Shown here: positions 25,442 through 35,153 of the stretch, piece by piece
How positions within the stretch are numbered: position 1 is the stretch's first letter
Layout: each line of letters opens with the position of its first letter
Source: Elusimicrobiota bacterium
GTDB lineage: Bacteria; Elusimicrobiota; Elusimicrobia; UBA1565
NCBI GenBank assembly: GCA_016196755.1
Contig: JACPXC010000045.1
Span: 140,893-204,892, forward strand
DNA: 64,000 nucleotides
Direction: 5' to 3'
Made by a program: the position numbers and the translations under genes
The notes under the pieces: model-generated
What the model was told of the DNA's origin: nothing
The model's database searches: none
What the model saw: the letters and a program-made list of their open reading frames with translations, nothing else

Positions 25442-28400
25442 GGCTTGTCCGTGGCGCGCCGCCCGTAGTTGCGCGGGACGGGGGGCTCGTCGGGCCGGAT
25501 CAGCGAGAAGAAGAAGGTCGCGCCGCGCTCGACGCCGCCGTCGGCCCAGATGCGCCCTCCGTGGCGCTTGATGATGCGCTGGACGATGGTCAGCCCGACA
25601 CCCGTGCCGGGGAACTCGTCGACCGTGTGCAGGCGCTGGAAGGTCTGGAAGAGCTTGTCGGCGTAGACCATGTCGAAGCCCGCCCCGTCGTCTCTGACGA
25701 AATAGACCGTCTCGCCGCCGCGCTCGGCGGCGCCGAACTCGATCCGGGCCTTCTCGTGCTTGCTCGTGAACTTCCAGGCGTTCTCGAACAGGTTGGACAG
25801 CGCTATGCGGAGGAGGCGGTCGTCGCCGCCGGTCTTAAGGCCCGGGGCGACGACCAGCTCGACCTTGCGGCCGGGCTGGCGGGCGGCCAGCTCCTCGAGG
25901 ATCGAGCGCGCCAGGCCGCTCAGGTCGACGGGCACATGGCGCATCTCGGCGCGGGTCAGGCGGGCCAGGTCGAGCAGGCTGTCGATGAGGTGGGACATCT
26001 TGGTCGTGGCCGCGGCGATGCGCTCGCAGTAGTTCTTGGCCTGCTCGTCGAGGCTGGCGGCGTGGTTCTTGGAGAGGATCCGGCTGAATCCCTCGATGCC
26101 GCGCAGCGGGGTGCGCAGGTCGTGGGCGACGGAGTAGCAGAACGCCTCGAGCTCCTCGTTGGAGGCGGTCAGCTCCAGGGTGCGCTGGCGGACCCGGCGC
26201 TCGAGCTCGACGTTCTGGCGCTCGACCTCCTTGACCGCGATCTTGCGGTCGGTGATGTCGAGCAGCGAGAGGACGATCATCCGGTCCTCGTCCCCCCACT
26301 CGAGCTCGCGCGCGTTGACGAGGATCGTGCGCGTGCCGAGGTCCTTGAAGGCGTGCTCGAACTCGAAGTCGGCCACGCCCTTGTCGCGCGGCAAAGCGCC
26401 CTGCAGGAGCTTGCGGAGCTTGGGGATGTCCCACTGGCCGCCCCCCATCTCGAAGAGCGGGCGGTTCTCGATCTCGCCCAGGGAGAGGCGGAACGCCTCG
26501 CAGAAGGTGCGGTTGGCCTTGCGCACGAAGAGGCCGGTGTCGAGCAGGAGCATCGGCGGCCCGACCTCGACGACCGCCTTGGTCTTCTCCAGGGAGCGCT
26601 TGAGGTCGGTGATGTCGACGATCGTCAGGACGGCGCCGTCGACCTTGTTGTCGACCGCCAGGTAGGGCCGGGCGCGCAGGGAGAACCAGCGGCCGGCGCG
26701 GTCCCGGACCTCGGTGGCGCGCTGGCCGACCGTCGAGACCACCTCGGAGACGTACTTCTCGAGCTCGGGGAAGTCGATGTTGCTCTTGACCGCGCGCAGC
26801 GGCCGGCCTACGTCGGTGGCCATCAGGTTGAAGAGCGCCTGGGCGGGCGGCGTGAAGCGCTCGATGCGCAGGTCGCGCCCGAGGAGCAGGATCGCCGCGT
26901 CGACGTTGGCCAGGAGGTTGTTTAAGTCGCCCGTCATCCGGGTCAGCTCGGCGTTGCGCGTCCCCATCTCCTCGTTGACGGTGGTCAACTCCTCGTTGGA
27001 GGACTCGAGCTCCTCCTTCGAGGTCTCGAGCTCCTCGTTGATGCTCTGGAGCTCCTCGTTGGAAGACTGGACCTCTTCGCTGGAGGCCTGGAGCTCCTCG
27101 TGGGCGGCCTCGTATTGCTCCTGGAACGACTGCAGGTAGTCGCGGGTCTCCGAGAGCTCCGTGGCGAGCCGCTCGACCTCGCGGGCCTCGCCGCGCGCGG
27201 TGAGCGGGCGGCCTTTGGGCGCCGCGGCCGGCGGCGGCGGTTCGGCGGGCCGCGTCCCGGTGTCGAAGAAGACCAGGAAGCAGCGCTCCTTGAGGTTCTT
27301 GAGCGGCATGACCTCGAGATTCAGCTTGCGCGTGCGGCCTCCGAGCTCGAGGGGCACGTCGGCGCGGCGCACGCGCCGGTTGTCGCGCTTGGCGGCGTTG
27401 ACGGCCGTGCGCAGGGGCAGGAGCAGGCCCTCGCGGGCCATCTTGAGCAGGTTGAAGCTGGCCTTGCCGCGCGGCGGCTGCAGGAAGGGGCCGGTGGCGC
27501 CGCGGAACTGGAGCACCTCGAAGGCGTCGTTGATGAGCACGCTGGGCGGGGCGTACTTGCTGAGCGTCACCCGGTCGGCCTCGCGCTGGATGTCGAGCTC
27601 TCTGTACTCCGGCGCTCTCGACTGCTCGGGCGCCGCCGGCTTCTCGCCGTGGGCGCGGTGGAGCGCGAAGGAGAAGTGCAGGGGGCGGCTCGGCCCCGGG
27701 ATCTTCGCGTAGATCCGCTGCTTCTTGTCGACGCTGGTGAAGAGCTCCGCGAAGCCGCCCACCGTCTCCGACGCCCCGAGGAAGAGCGCTCCGGAGGGCT
27801 TCAAGGCGTAGTGGAACGACGGGATGACCTTCTTCTGGACCTCGGGGTCGAGGTAGATGAGGAGGTTCCGGCAGCTGATCAAGTCCATGCGCGAGAACGG
27901 CGGGTCGGAGATGAGGTCGTGCTTGGCGAACACGCACATGTCGCGGATCGACTTGTTGACCCGGTAGCCGCCCTTCTCCTCGGTGAAGAAGCGGCGCAGG
28001 CGCTCCGGCGAGACGTCCTGGAGCAGGCCGGGCGGATAGAAGCCGGCCCGGGCCTTCTCGAGCACGGCCTCGTTGAGGTCGGTCGCGTAGATCTGCAGGG
28101 CGGCCCTGCGCGGGTCGCCCATGAACTCGAGCAGGAGCATGGCTATCGAGTAGACCTCCTGCCCTGCGGCGCAGCCGGCCACCCAGACCCGGACGGGGTC
28201 CTCGGCGCCGCGGCCCTTGAAGAGCTTGGGGAAGACCTCCTGCGACAGGGCCCGGAACGCGTCCGGGTTGCGGAAGAACCCGGTGACGCTGATGAGGACG
28301 TCCTGATAGAGGGCGTCGCGCTCGGCCGCGTCGGAGCGCAGGCGCTGGACGTAGGCGTCGAGTTCGCCTAGCTTGAGCAGGATCATGCGCCGGTTGATGC

Positions 28401-29112
28401 GGCGCTGGAGCGTGGCGGGCTTGTAGCGCGAGAAATCGACGCCGGTGTGGTTGCGCAGGAGCAGCACGATCTTCTCGTAGTGTCCGGGCTTGCCGGGCTT
28501 GCCGGGCTTGCCGGGAGCTTGGGGCGCGTCCTCGGCCGACACCTCGAGGAAGGGATGGCGGGCGATGCGGACGAGCTCGGCGGCGATGGCCTTGGGCGAG
28601 AGCACGACGTCGACGCAGCCCGCGTTGACCGCGCTGGTCGGCATCCCGTCGTACTTGGCGCTGGCGTCCTGGGCGATCGTGATCCCGCCCTCGGCCTTGA
28701 TGGCCTCCAAGCCGAAGGTCCCGTCGGTGGCCGTGCCCGAGAGGATGACGCCGACGGCGCGTTCGCCGCAGTCCTTGGCCAGCGACTCGAAGAAGGCGTC
28801 GACCGAGCGCCGCGGGACGTTCTCCACGCGGCGGCGCAGCTTGAGGATGCCCGCCTCGATGGAGATCTCGGCGTTTGGCGGGATGATGTAGACGTTGTTG
28901 GGCTCGACCGTCATGCCGCCGACGGCCTCGCGCACTTTCATCGGCGTGGCCTTGGCGAGGAGGGCGGCCAGGGCGCTCTTGTGCGAGGGGTCCAGGTGCT
29001 GGACGAACACGAAGCCCAGGCCGGTGTCGCCGGGCAGGTGCTCGAGGAGCTGTCGGAACGCCTCCAGCCCGCCGGCCGAGGCGCCGATGCCTACGATAGT
29101 GAAGCCGCTCAC
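25438..29112 (-). CDS. CheB-CheR-PAS hybrid sensor histidine kinase
   Basis: About 1224 aa. Order: CheB methylesterase (GIGASAGGLEAF with catalytic Ser, QHLDPSHKS, SGTATDGTFGL), a GKPGKPGKPG linker, CheR methyltransferase (NHTGVDFSRYK onward), a heptad-rich coiled coil around 660-740 (SSEEVQSSNEELQS type repeats), two PAS domains, HisKA (YSVAHDLRTPLRGIEGFSR, phosphorylated His) and an ATPase domain (NLFENAWKF, DDGAGFDM, GTGVGLTIV). This architecture occurs in signalling not linked to flagella, and no chemotaxis or flagellar genes lie here. GTG 29112 is preferred as it opens the CheB fold; the frame extends to 29223. A TATACA hexamer lies 11 bases upstream. Confidence 0.9.
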   Translation of the reverse strand: MSGFTIVGIGASAGGLEAFRQLLEHLPGDTGLGFVFVQHLDPSHKSALAALLAKATPMKVREAVGGMTVEPNNVYIIPPNAEISIEAGILKLRRRVENVPRRSVDAFFESLAKDCGERAVGVILSGTATDGTFGLEAIKAEGGITIAQDASAKYDGMPTSAVNAGCVDVVLSPKAIAAELVRIARHPFLEVSAEDAPQAPGKPGKPGKPGHYEKIVLLLRNHTGVDFSRYKPATLQRRINRRMILLKLGELDAYVQRLRSDAAERDALYQDVLISVTGFFRNPDAFRALSQEVFPKLFKGRGAEDPVRVWVAGCAAGQEVYSIAMLLLEFMGDPRRAALQIYATDLNEAVLEKARAGFYPPGLLQDVSPERLRRFFTEEKGGYRVNKSIRDMCVFAKHDLISDPPFSRMDLISCRNLLIYLDPEVQKKVIPSFHYALKPSGALFLGASETVGGFAELFTSVDKKQRIYAKIPGPSRPLHFSFALHRAHGEKPAAPEQSRAPEYRELDIQREADRVTLSKYAPPSVLINDAFEVLQFRGATGPFLQPPRGKASFNLLKMAREGLLLPLRTAVNAAKRDNRRVRRADVPLELGGRTRKLNLEVMPLKNLKERCFLVFFDTGTRPAEPPPPAAAPKGRPLTARGEAREVERLATELSETRDYLQSFQEQYEAAHEELQASSEEVQSSNEELQSINEELETSKEELESSNEELTTVNEEMGTRNAELTRMTGDLNNLLANVDAAILLLGRDLRIERFTPPAQALFNLMATDVGRPLRAVKSNIDFPELEKYVSEVVSTVGQRATEVRDRAGRWFSLRARPYLAVDNKVDGAVLTIVDITDLKRSLEKTKAVVEVGPPMLLLDTGLFVRKANRTFCEAFRLSLGEIENRPLFEMGGGQWDIPKLRKLLQGALPRDKGVADFEFEHAFKDLGTRTILVNARELEWGDEDRMIVLSLLDITDRKIAVKEVERQNVELERRVRQRTLELTASNEELEAFCYSVAHDLRTPLRGIEGFSRILSKNHAASLDEQAKNYCERIAAATTKMSHLIDSLLDLARLTRAEMRHVPVDLSGLARSILEELAARQPGRKVELVVAPGLKTGGDDRLLRIALSNLFENAWKFTSKHEKARIEFGAAERGGETVYFVRDDGAGFDMVYADKLFQTFQRLHTVDEFPGTGVGLTIVQRIIKRHGGRIWADGGVERGATFFFSLIRPDEPPVPRNYGRRATDKP

Positions 29113-29281
29113 CAGGCTCGGACTGTATAAATTGTGGGGTCGAATTAATATGACGGCGAGTAAATATTCCCGATGGATTTGTGACGGCCTATCGCGTCGG
29201 CGCCCAATCAAGATCGGCCTCAACCCTATCCGCAGCGGCGCCCTGAGCGGCCTGGCCGGCTCGTTGCATTAGACATGAAGG

Positions 29282-29632
29282 ATGAAGGTCCTTCTGGTCG
29301 ATGACGACAGGAGTACGGTGGTCCTCCTCCGCCTCCTGCTGACGGGGGCGGGCTGGGAGGTCGACGCGGCGCTCGATGTCCGCTCAGCGCTGGGCTTTCT
29401 TAAGGAGAAGGCCTACGACTGGCTGGTCGTCGACGGACAGCTCCGGCCGATGGACGGTTTCGAGCTGGCCGAGCGGGCCAAGGTCATCCAGCCGAGGCTC
29501 AGGATAGCGATGATCAGCGGGGTTTATGAGGCGGTCGACGTCAGGGACCGCCCCATCGCCGCGTTCTTCCCCAAGCCCGTGGACGTCGACGCCCTCATCG
29601 CCCGCCTAAGGCAGGCCGAGCCCGCTGTATAA
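29282..29632 (+). CDS. Single-domain response regulator
   Basis: 116 aa receiver: VLLVDDD, phosphorylated Asp in WLVVDGQLRPMDG, MISG and FFPKPVDVD. Divergently placed from the large hybrid kinase and may be a second target for it. The stop overlaps a convergent membrane-protein frame by 27 bp. No output domain. Confidence 0.85.
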   Translation: MKVLLVDDDRSTVVLLRLLLTGAGWEVDAALDVRSALGFLKEKAYDWLVVDGQLRPMDGFELAERAKVIQPRLRIAMISGVYEAVDVRDRPIAAFFPKPVDVDALIARLRQAEPAV

Positions 29633-29839
29633 AAGGAAGATGCCTAGGGCCGTAAACAGCGACCCTCCCCACCGGCGCAGCCGCGCGGGTCCGGCCTTGA
29701 GCGCCAGGCGCTCGGCCGCCGGCAGAGTCAGGAGGACGAGGGCCGCCAGCGTCCCGAAAAACACCGGCCAGGGCCGGCCGGACTCCGCCGCCAGCGCGGC
29801 GGCCGCCAGGCCCGGCGGCCCCACGGCCGCGCGGCCCAT
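29606..29839 (-). CDS. Gdt1/UPF0016-like membrane protein remnant (coding-like frame extends to 30061)
   Basis: From ATG 29839 only 77 aa are encoded, but the same frame reads as membrane protein all the way from 30061, directly after the gltA stop. The longer reading has two halves: one with ALILLAGLGDD then ALAARVVLAAVAALAG, the other ending RRWGGSLFTALGIFLLYSG. This is the two-fold layout of TMEM165/Gdt1 cation transporters, but both ExGDKT motifs are degraded (GLGDD in half one, none in half two). No ATG, GTG or TTG occurs in the first 74 codons. It may be a decayed gene or use an unusual start. Confidence 0.4.
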   Translation of the reverse strand: MGRAAVGPPGLAAAALAAESGRPWPVFFGTLAALVLLTLPAAERLALKAGPARLRRWGGSLFTALGIFLLYSGLGLP

Positions 29840-30061
29840 GAGCGCCGCGGCCCCGAGCCCGGCCAGGAGCGCTCCGCAGCCGAGGATCGCCAGGCGCGGC
29901 GGCAGGGAGGCGTGGACCCAGCTTCCGGCCAGCGCGGCGACGGCGGCCAGGACGACGCGGGCGGCCAGAGCCGAGACCTTGGAGGCCGGCGGGCTAGGGT
30001 CATCGCCTAGGCCGGCAAGCAGGATCAGCGCGAAGGCCGAGACCGAGAGCGGCGTGGAGGC

Positions 30062-31352
<1,291 letters not shown>

Positions 31353-31360
<8 letters not shown>

Positions 31361-31778
31361 TGGGAGCCCCTTTGCCCGGGACGGCCGGCGGCAGGAGGCG
31401 GTCGCCGGTCAGGTCCCTGATCGTCTGCATCAAAGTGGCCATCCGCACCGGCTTGTGGAGCAGGCGGGTGAACGGGTCGCCGAGCGGCACCAAGCGCTTG
31501 GCCTGCTCGATCTGCATCCCGGTCAGGAAGATGACGGGGGTCTTCTGGAATCCCTTGCTCGCGCGAAGACGCTTGTAGGCGTCGAGGCCCGAGCCCCAGA
31601 TCGGCATCATGATGTCCATGATCAGCAGGGCGGGCTTCAAGGCCTCGAGCTGGATGACGGCCTGGGCGGCGTCGTTGCAGTGCGTGGCGCGCAAGCCTTG
31701 GCGCTCGAGGAACTCGCAGATCATCTCCGCGACCACGTTCTCGTCGTCGACGACCAGGACCTTGCGGGGGGCGGACAC
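31353..31778 (-). CDS. Single-domain response regulator upstream of gltA
   Basis: 141 aa receiver: VLVVDDENV, phosphorylated Asp in LLIMDIMMPIWGSG, VIFLTGM and LLHKPVRM. The C-terminal ~20 residues are Pro-rich and unstructured. GTG start 6 bases after a TAACAT hexamer. It overlaps gltA by 8 bp, so both are translated from one message; whether it affects citrate synthase is unknown. Confidence 0.85.
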
Positions 31779-31784
31779 GACGAC

Positions 31785-31814
31785 ATGTTACTCGTTTCCC
31801 GAGCGGGCTTTCAA
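31785..31814 (-). promoter_or_regulatory. Promoter of the receiver-gltA operon
   Basis: On the minus strand TTGAAA (31814-31809), 18-bp spacer, TAACAT (31790-31785). The GTG start is 6 bases on, so the transcript is predicted to be leaderless. The -35 begins 4 bases after the stop codon of the M23 peptidase gene. Confidence 0.65.
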
Positions 31815-31818
31815 CCGC

Positions 31819-32454
31819 TCAGAAACGGGTCCTGGGCAGGAGCTTGCGGGGGTCGAGGGCCTTCTTCTCGCGCCGGACCTCGAAGTGGACGTGCGGCCCG
31901 GTGGAGCGTCCGGTCGAGCCCACCGTGGCGATGAGGTCTCCCCCCTTGAGGCGGGCGCCCTTGCGCACGCGCAGGGCCGAGTTATGGGCGTAGAGCGAGG
32001 TGGTCTTCTCGTCGTGGCGCACGATGAGGACGTTGCCGTAGCCGCGCAGGGTGTTCCCCGCGTAGATGACATCGCCCGGGGCCGCGGCGTAGACCAGGTC
32101 GCCCTCGTCGGCGGCGATGTCGATGCCGTCGTGGCGCTTGCCCCAGCGTCGGCCGTATTCGGAGCTGACCACGCCGGCCTTCAGCGGCCAGCGCCACATC
32201 CCGCCGTAGACCCGCACCTTGAACGGCCGGAAGCCCGCCGCAAACGAGCCCCCGGCCTTTGGATCGAGCTGGATGCCGGCCTCGCGCAGGACCTGGAGCA
32301 GGGCCTTCTCGTCGTGGGCGCCCTTGTCGCGGTACTTGCGCAGGGCCTCGGCGCGCTTGGTGTAGCGGTCCCAGTCGACGTCGCCCTGTCCCACCGACGG
32401 CGCGGCGGCCCAGGCGGCGCAGAGGACCGCGGCGAAGAGCCGGAGCACGCTCAT
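31819..32454 (-). CDS. M23 family metallopeptidase (exported)
   Basis: 211 aa. Signal peptide (LRLFAAVLCAAWAAAPSVG), a short helical region, then a lysostaphin-like M23 domain: KRHDGIDIAADEGD (metal His and Asp), RGYGNVLIVRHDE, LYAHNS, and GPHVHFEV (metal and catalytic His). All zinc ligands are present, so it should cut peptidoglycan cross-bridges in the periplasm. ATG 32454 was chosen because the signal peptide begins there; the frame extends upstream to 32523 across the divergent promoter. Confidence 0.88.
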   Translation of the reverse strand: MSVLRLFAAVLCAAWAAAPSVGQGDVDWDRYTKRAEALRKYRDKGAHDEKALLQVLREAGIQLDPKAGGSFAAGFRPFKVRVYGGMWRWPLKAGVVSSEYGRRWGKRHDGIDIAADEGDLVYAAAPGDVIYAGNTLRGYGNVLIVRHDEKTTSLYAHNSALRVRKGARLKGGDLIATVGSTGRSTGPHVHFEVRREKKALDPRKLLPRTRF

Positions 32455-32484
32455 CGCGATAGTGTGGCGGGCGCCCGCGCTCCC

Positions 32485-32514
32485 GTCAAGTACGCCGTCC
32501 AATTCGGCTATAAT
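32485..32514 (+). promoter_or_regulatory. Promoter of the folate dehydrogenase gene, divergent from M23 gene
   Basis: A perfect TATAAT at 32509-32514 with a poor -35 (GTCAAG, 32485-32490, 18-bp spacer). ATG follows 7 bases after the -10, so the message is probably leaderless. The same GTCAA bases form TTGACG on the other strand, suited to the divergent M23 gene. Confidence 0.6.
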
Positions 32515-32521
32515 CGACGCC

Positions 32522-33400
32522 ATGACCGCCGTGCTCGACTGCCGGGGGCTGGCCGACGGGTTCTTCGCCTGGGTCCGCGAGCGCCGCGCCGAGCTGCCCT
32601 ACACGCCCGGCGTGGCGACCTTGCTCCTGCGCGGCCACACCGACGCCGCCTCGACCCAGTACCGCGACCTCATCCTCAAGGACGCGCGCTCGCTCGGGAT
32701 GATGGCGCGCTCGGTGGAGGCGCGCGACGAGGCCGAACTCCTGGCCGCGCTCGAGAACCTCAACGCCGACCACGAGGTCCAGGGCATCGTCATCATGTAC
32801 CCCCTGCGCGCGCGCCGGCCCGACCACGAGGTGATGGACCTGGTCTCGCCGGGCAAGGACATCGAGGGCCTGCACTCGGTCAACCTCGGCTACCTGCTCA
32901 AGTTCCGGCGCTACTTAGACGAGTCGCGCGGCCTCAAGTGCGTCGTCCCGGCCACCGCGAAGGCCGTGCTCAAGGCCCTGGTCTCGCGTCCCGAGGCGCC
33001 CATCGAGGGCGCGTTCTGCACCATCGTCAACAACTCCATGCGGGTGGGCAAGCCGCTCGGCCTCATGCTCGAGAATCTCGGGGCCACCGTCGTAAAATGC
33101 TATGACAAGACGCCGCGCGAGGCGCTCGAGGCCTGCGTGCGCCGCTCGGACATCGTGGTCACCGCGGTGCCCGGCACGGCGTTCCGCCTCGACCCCTCCT
33201 GGGTGAAGCCCGGGGCGGCGGTGGTGGACGTGTCGTTTGAGGGGAACGTGGACGCCTCGGCGCTGATGGGGCGGGCGGGCCTGGTCACCGCGCCCGAGAA
33301 CCGCATCGGCCGCCTCACGCGCGCGATGATGTTCGTCAACCTGATCTACTGCTGCGCCGCCGCCTCCGGGGTTCCGGAGTCGGCCGGGAGGGGAGCTTGA
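32522..33400 (+). CDS. Methylenetetrahydrofolate dehydrogenase, Mtd1/FolD-like
   Basis: 292 aa. FolD-family layout: catalytic Tyr and Lys in QYRDLILKDARSLGM, GIVIMYPLRAR where FolD has a VQLP motif, KDIEGLHSVNLGYLL, then NNSMRVGKPLGLMLENLGA (dinucleotide site) and a final domain with VTAVPG. The missing Gln of VQLP, the KDIEGL sequence, the RYLDESRGLKCVVPAT stretch and the Asn-Asn replacing GRS are closer to the monofunctional NAD-dependent yeast Mtd1 type than to bifunctional FolD. It should oxidise methylene-THF; cyclohydrolase activity is doubtful. It overlaps the next gene (TTGA). Confidence 0.78.
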   Translation: MTAVLDCRGLADGFFAWVRERRAELPYTPGVATLLLRGHTDAASTQYRDLILKDARSLGMMARSVEARDEAELLAALENLNADHEVQGIVIMYPLRARRPDHEVMDLVSPGKDIEGLHSVNLGYLLKFRRYLDESRGLKCVVPATAKAVLKALVSRPEAPIEGAFCTIVNNSMRVGKPLGLMLENLGATVVKCYDKTPREALEACVRRSDIVVTAVPGTAFRLDPSWVKPGAAVVDVSFEGNVDASALMGRAGLVTAPENRIGRLTRAMMFVNLIYCCAAASGVPESAGRGA

Positions 33401-34068
33401 AGCGGGCGAAAGCGAAGGGCCTCAAGGTCATGCTGTGCGACGACGAGATGCTGTTCCGGGACATCCTCAAGGACCGGCTCAAATCGGAGCGCGACATCAC
33501 CGTCATCGGCGAGGCCAACAGCGGCGTCGAGGCCCTGCGCCTGGTCAAGGAGCTCAAACCCGACGTCGTGCTGATGGACATCAGCATGGCCGGCGGCAGC
33601 GGCATCGAGGCCACGCGCCAGATCACCAAGGCCGTCCCCGGCACCAAGGTCCTGATGCTGTCCTCCTACACCGACGAGTCCCATGTGATGGAGGCCGTGC
33701 AGGCCGGCGCCTACGGCTATATCTCCAAGAAGCTCCCCACCCAGGAGCTCGTGCGCGCCCTGCGCGCCTTCGCCGAGCAGGGCACCCTCCTGCCGTCGCC
33801 GCTCATGCAGCGCATGGTCAGCCGGCTCAATTCGGTCAACCGCGTCTCGGCCTCGAGCCCGCTGGGCGACCTCACCCAGACCCAGATGAAGGTCCTGGCC
33901 CTGCTCGGGGAAGGCAAGGCCAACAAGGAGATCGCCGAAGAGCTGGGCTGCAACGTCAAGACGATCAAGAACCACCTCAACGTCCTGTTCCAGAAGTTCG
34001 ACGTCAAGAACCGGACCGAGGCCGTCGTGAAGGGCATCCGCACCGGCCTCATCTCCGGCCGCTTCTAA
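33397..34068 (+). CDS. NarL/FixJ-type response regulator with LuxR HTH
   Basis: 223 aa, TTG start overlapping the previous stop. Receiver: VMLCDDEMLF, phosphorylated Asp in VVLMDISMAGGSG, MLSSYTD, ISKKL. LuxR-type helix-turn-helix at ~155-215: LTQTQMKVLALLGEGKANKE, IAEELGCNVKTIKNHL. It should bind DNA when phosphorylated by one of the orphan kinases in the region. Targets are unknown. Confidence 0.92.
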   Translation: MKRAKAKGLKVMLCDDEMLFRDILKDRLKSERDITVIGEANSGVEALRLVKELKPDVVLMDISMAGGSGIEATRQITKAVPGTKVLMLSSYTDESHVMEAVQAGAYGYISKKLPTQELVRALRAFAEQGTLLPSPLMQRMVSRLNSVNRVSASSPLGDLTQTQMKVLALLGEGKANKEIAEELGCNVKTIKNHLNVLFQKFDVKNRTEAVVKGIRTGLISGRF

Positions 34069-34151
34069 CGGTGCCAGTTGTTTAACGGTGCCAGTTGTTG
34101 ACTTGTTGACTTTCGTCTGCGACGAAAGTCAACAAGTCAACAACTGGCACC
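34067..34151. repeat. 65-bp near-perfect palindrome with flanking 16-bp direct repeat
   Basis: A 31-base arm at 34087-34117 (starting GGTGCCAGTTGTTGAC) is exactly complementary to 34121-34151, with only TGC between. The first 16 bases (AACGGTGCCAGTTGTT) also occur directly upstream at 34067-34082 and again at 34084-34099. It starts within the stop codon of the regulator gene. It lacks a T tract and looks like a MITE- or REP-type element or its remnant rather than a normal terminator. Confidence 0.85.
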
Positions 34152-34175
34152 GATGTAACATTTCGTGTAGGACTC

Positions 34176-34204
34176 TTGACGTTCCGGGGGGCGTCCGATA
34201 CACT
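34176..34204 (+). promoter_or_regulatory. Promoter of the metallophosphoesterase gene
   Basis: TTGACG at 34176-34181, 17-bp spacer, TACACT at 34199-34204. This is nearly the same as the promoter at 11141-11169. Transcription should start about 34211, leaving a leader of only about 7 bases before the GTG at 34218. Confidence 0.75.
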
Positions 34205-34217
34205 TAAGGTACCCTCC

Positions 34218-35153
34218 GTGGACGAGACATCCTTAGCCCCCGCCGAGCTCCTAGAGGCTCTCCCGGCCGTCGTTGAGACCCCGGAATCCCTGCTGGCCGA
34301 GATCTCCGCGCCGTTCCGCACGCGGCGCCAGCTGGCCCGCCTGGAGTCCTCCTCTCGCACGGCTTCCGACACCTTTCGGTTCGCGGTCCTCGGCGACGCC
34401 GAGCCGGGGCGCTTCTGGATCTTCCGGCGGCTCTTCAACAAGCCCGGGGTATTCGAGACCCAGGTGCGGCGCGTCCAGGACGAGGCCTGCGACTTCACGA
34501 TGCAGCTCGGCGACATGGTCAGCCGCGGGACGGTCGGCAACTACCTGGCCTTTTTCGAGAACCTTTCGGCCTGGGGCGTAACGACCCCCTACTTGACGAC
34601 GATCGGCAACCACGACCGGCGTTTCCCGCACGGGGTCACCGACGCCCGCTTGTACCGCTCCTGCTTCGGGTCGACCAACTACTCCTACGACCGAGGAGGC
34701 TGGCGCTTCGTCTCGCTCGACTCGAGCGCCATGCGCGTGACGCCCAGCCAGCTGCGCTGGCTCGACCGCGTGCTGGACACCCCTCTCAAGACCGCGGTAT
34801 TCACCCACATCCCCCCGGCCGTCCTGCGCGAGTGGACCGACTATCACGGCGCGCGCGGGGTCGGGGGCTTCAAGGAAGGCGCCGCCGAGTTCACCGACCT
34901 CCTCTCGCGCCGGGCGGTGCGGCGCGTCTACATGGGGCACATCCACGCCTTCGGCGTGCAGGACTACAAGGGCGTGCGCTACGTGCTGACCGGCGGCGGC
35001 GGCTCGCCGCTGTTCCCCTGCGGCGTCTCCGACCGGTTCCATCACTACCTCGTGGTGACGGCCGGCCCCGACGGCCTGCGCGAGACCGTGCGCTGCGCCG
35101 ACGGGCGCGACCTGACGATCCCTCAGGCCCGCGTCGTGCTCTCCCGGGCCTGA
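34218..35153 (+). CDS. Calcineurin-like metallophosphoesterase
   Basis: 311 aa from a GTG at 34218; an earlier in-frame codon is inside the promoter and was rejected. Metal-binding motifs run in order: AVLGDAEPG (first Asp), QLGDMVSRG (GDxxxxG), TIGNHDRR (GNHD), FTHIPP, and GHIHAFG. The fold is that of purple-acid-type phosphatases and phosphodiesterases. No signal peptide is seen, so it is cytoplasmic. Substrate unknown. It overlaps the convergent DMT gene by 31 bp. Confidence 0.88.
   Translation: MDETSLAPAELLEALPAVVETPESLLAEISAPFRTRRQLARLESSSRTASDTFRFAVLGDAEPGRFWIFRRLFNKPGVFETQVRRVQDEACDFTMQLGDMVSRGTVGNYLAFFENLSAWGVTTPYLTTIGNHDRRFPHGVTDARLYRSCFGSTNYSYDRGGWRFVSLDSSAMRVTPSQLRWLDRVLDTPLKTAVFTHIPPAVLREWTDYHGARGVGGFKEGAAEFTDLLSRRAVRRVYMGHIHAFGVQDYKGVRYVLTGGGGSPLFPCGVSDRFHHYLVVTAGPDGLRETVRCADGRDLTIPQARVVLSRA

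Noticed and set aside
28484..28516. 9-bp repeats in the CheB-CheR gene as a phase-variable tract
   Set aside because: Change of a 9-bp unit keeps the frame and only lengthens a Gly-Lys-Pro linker, so no on/off switching follows.
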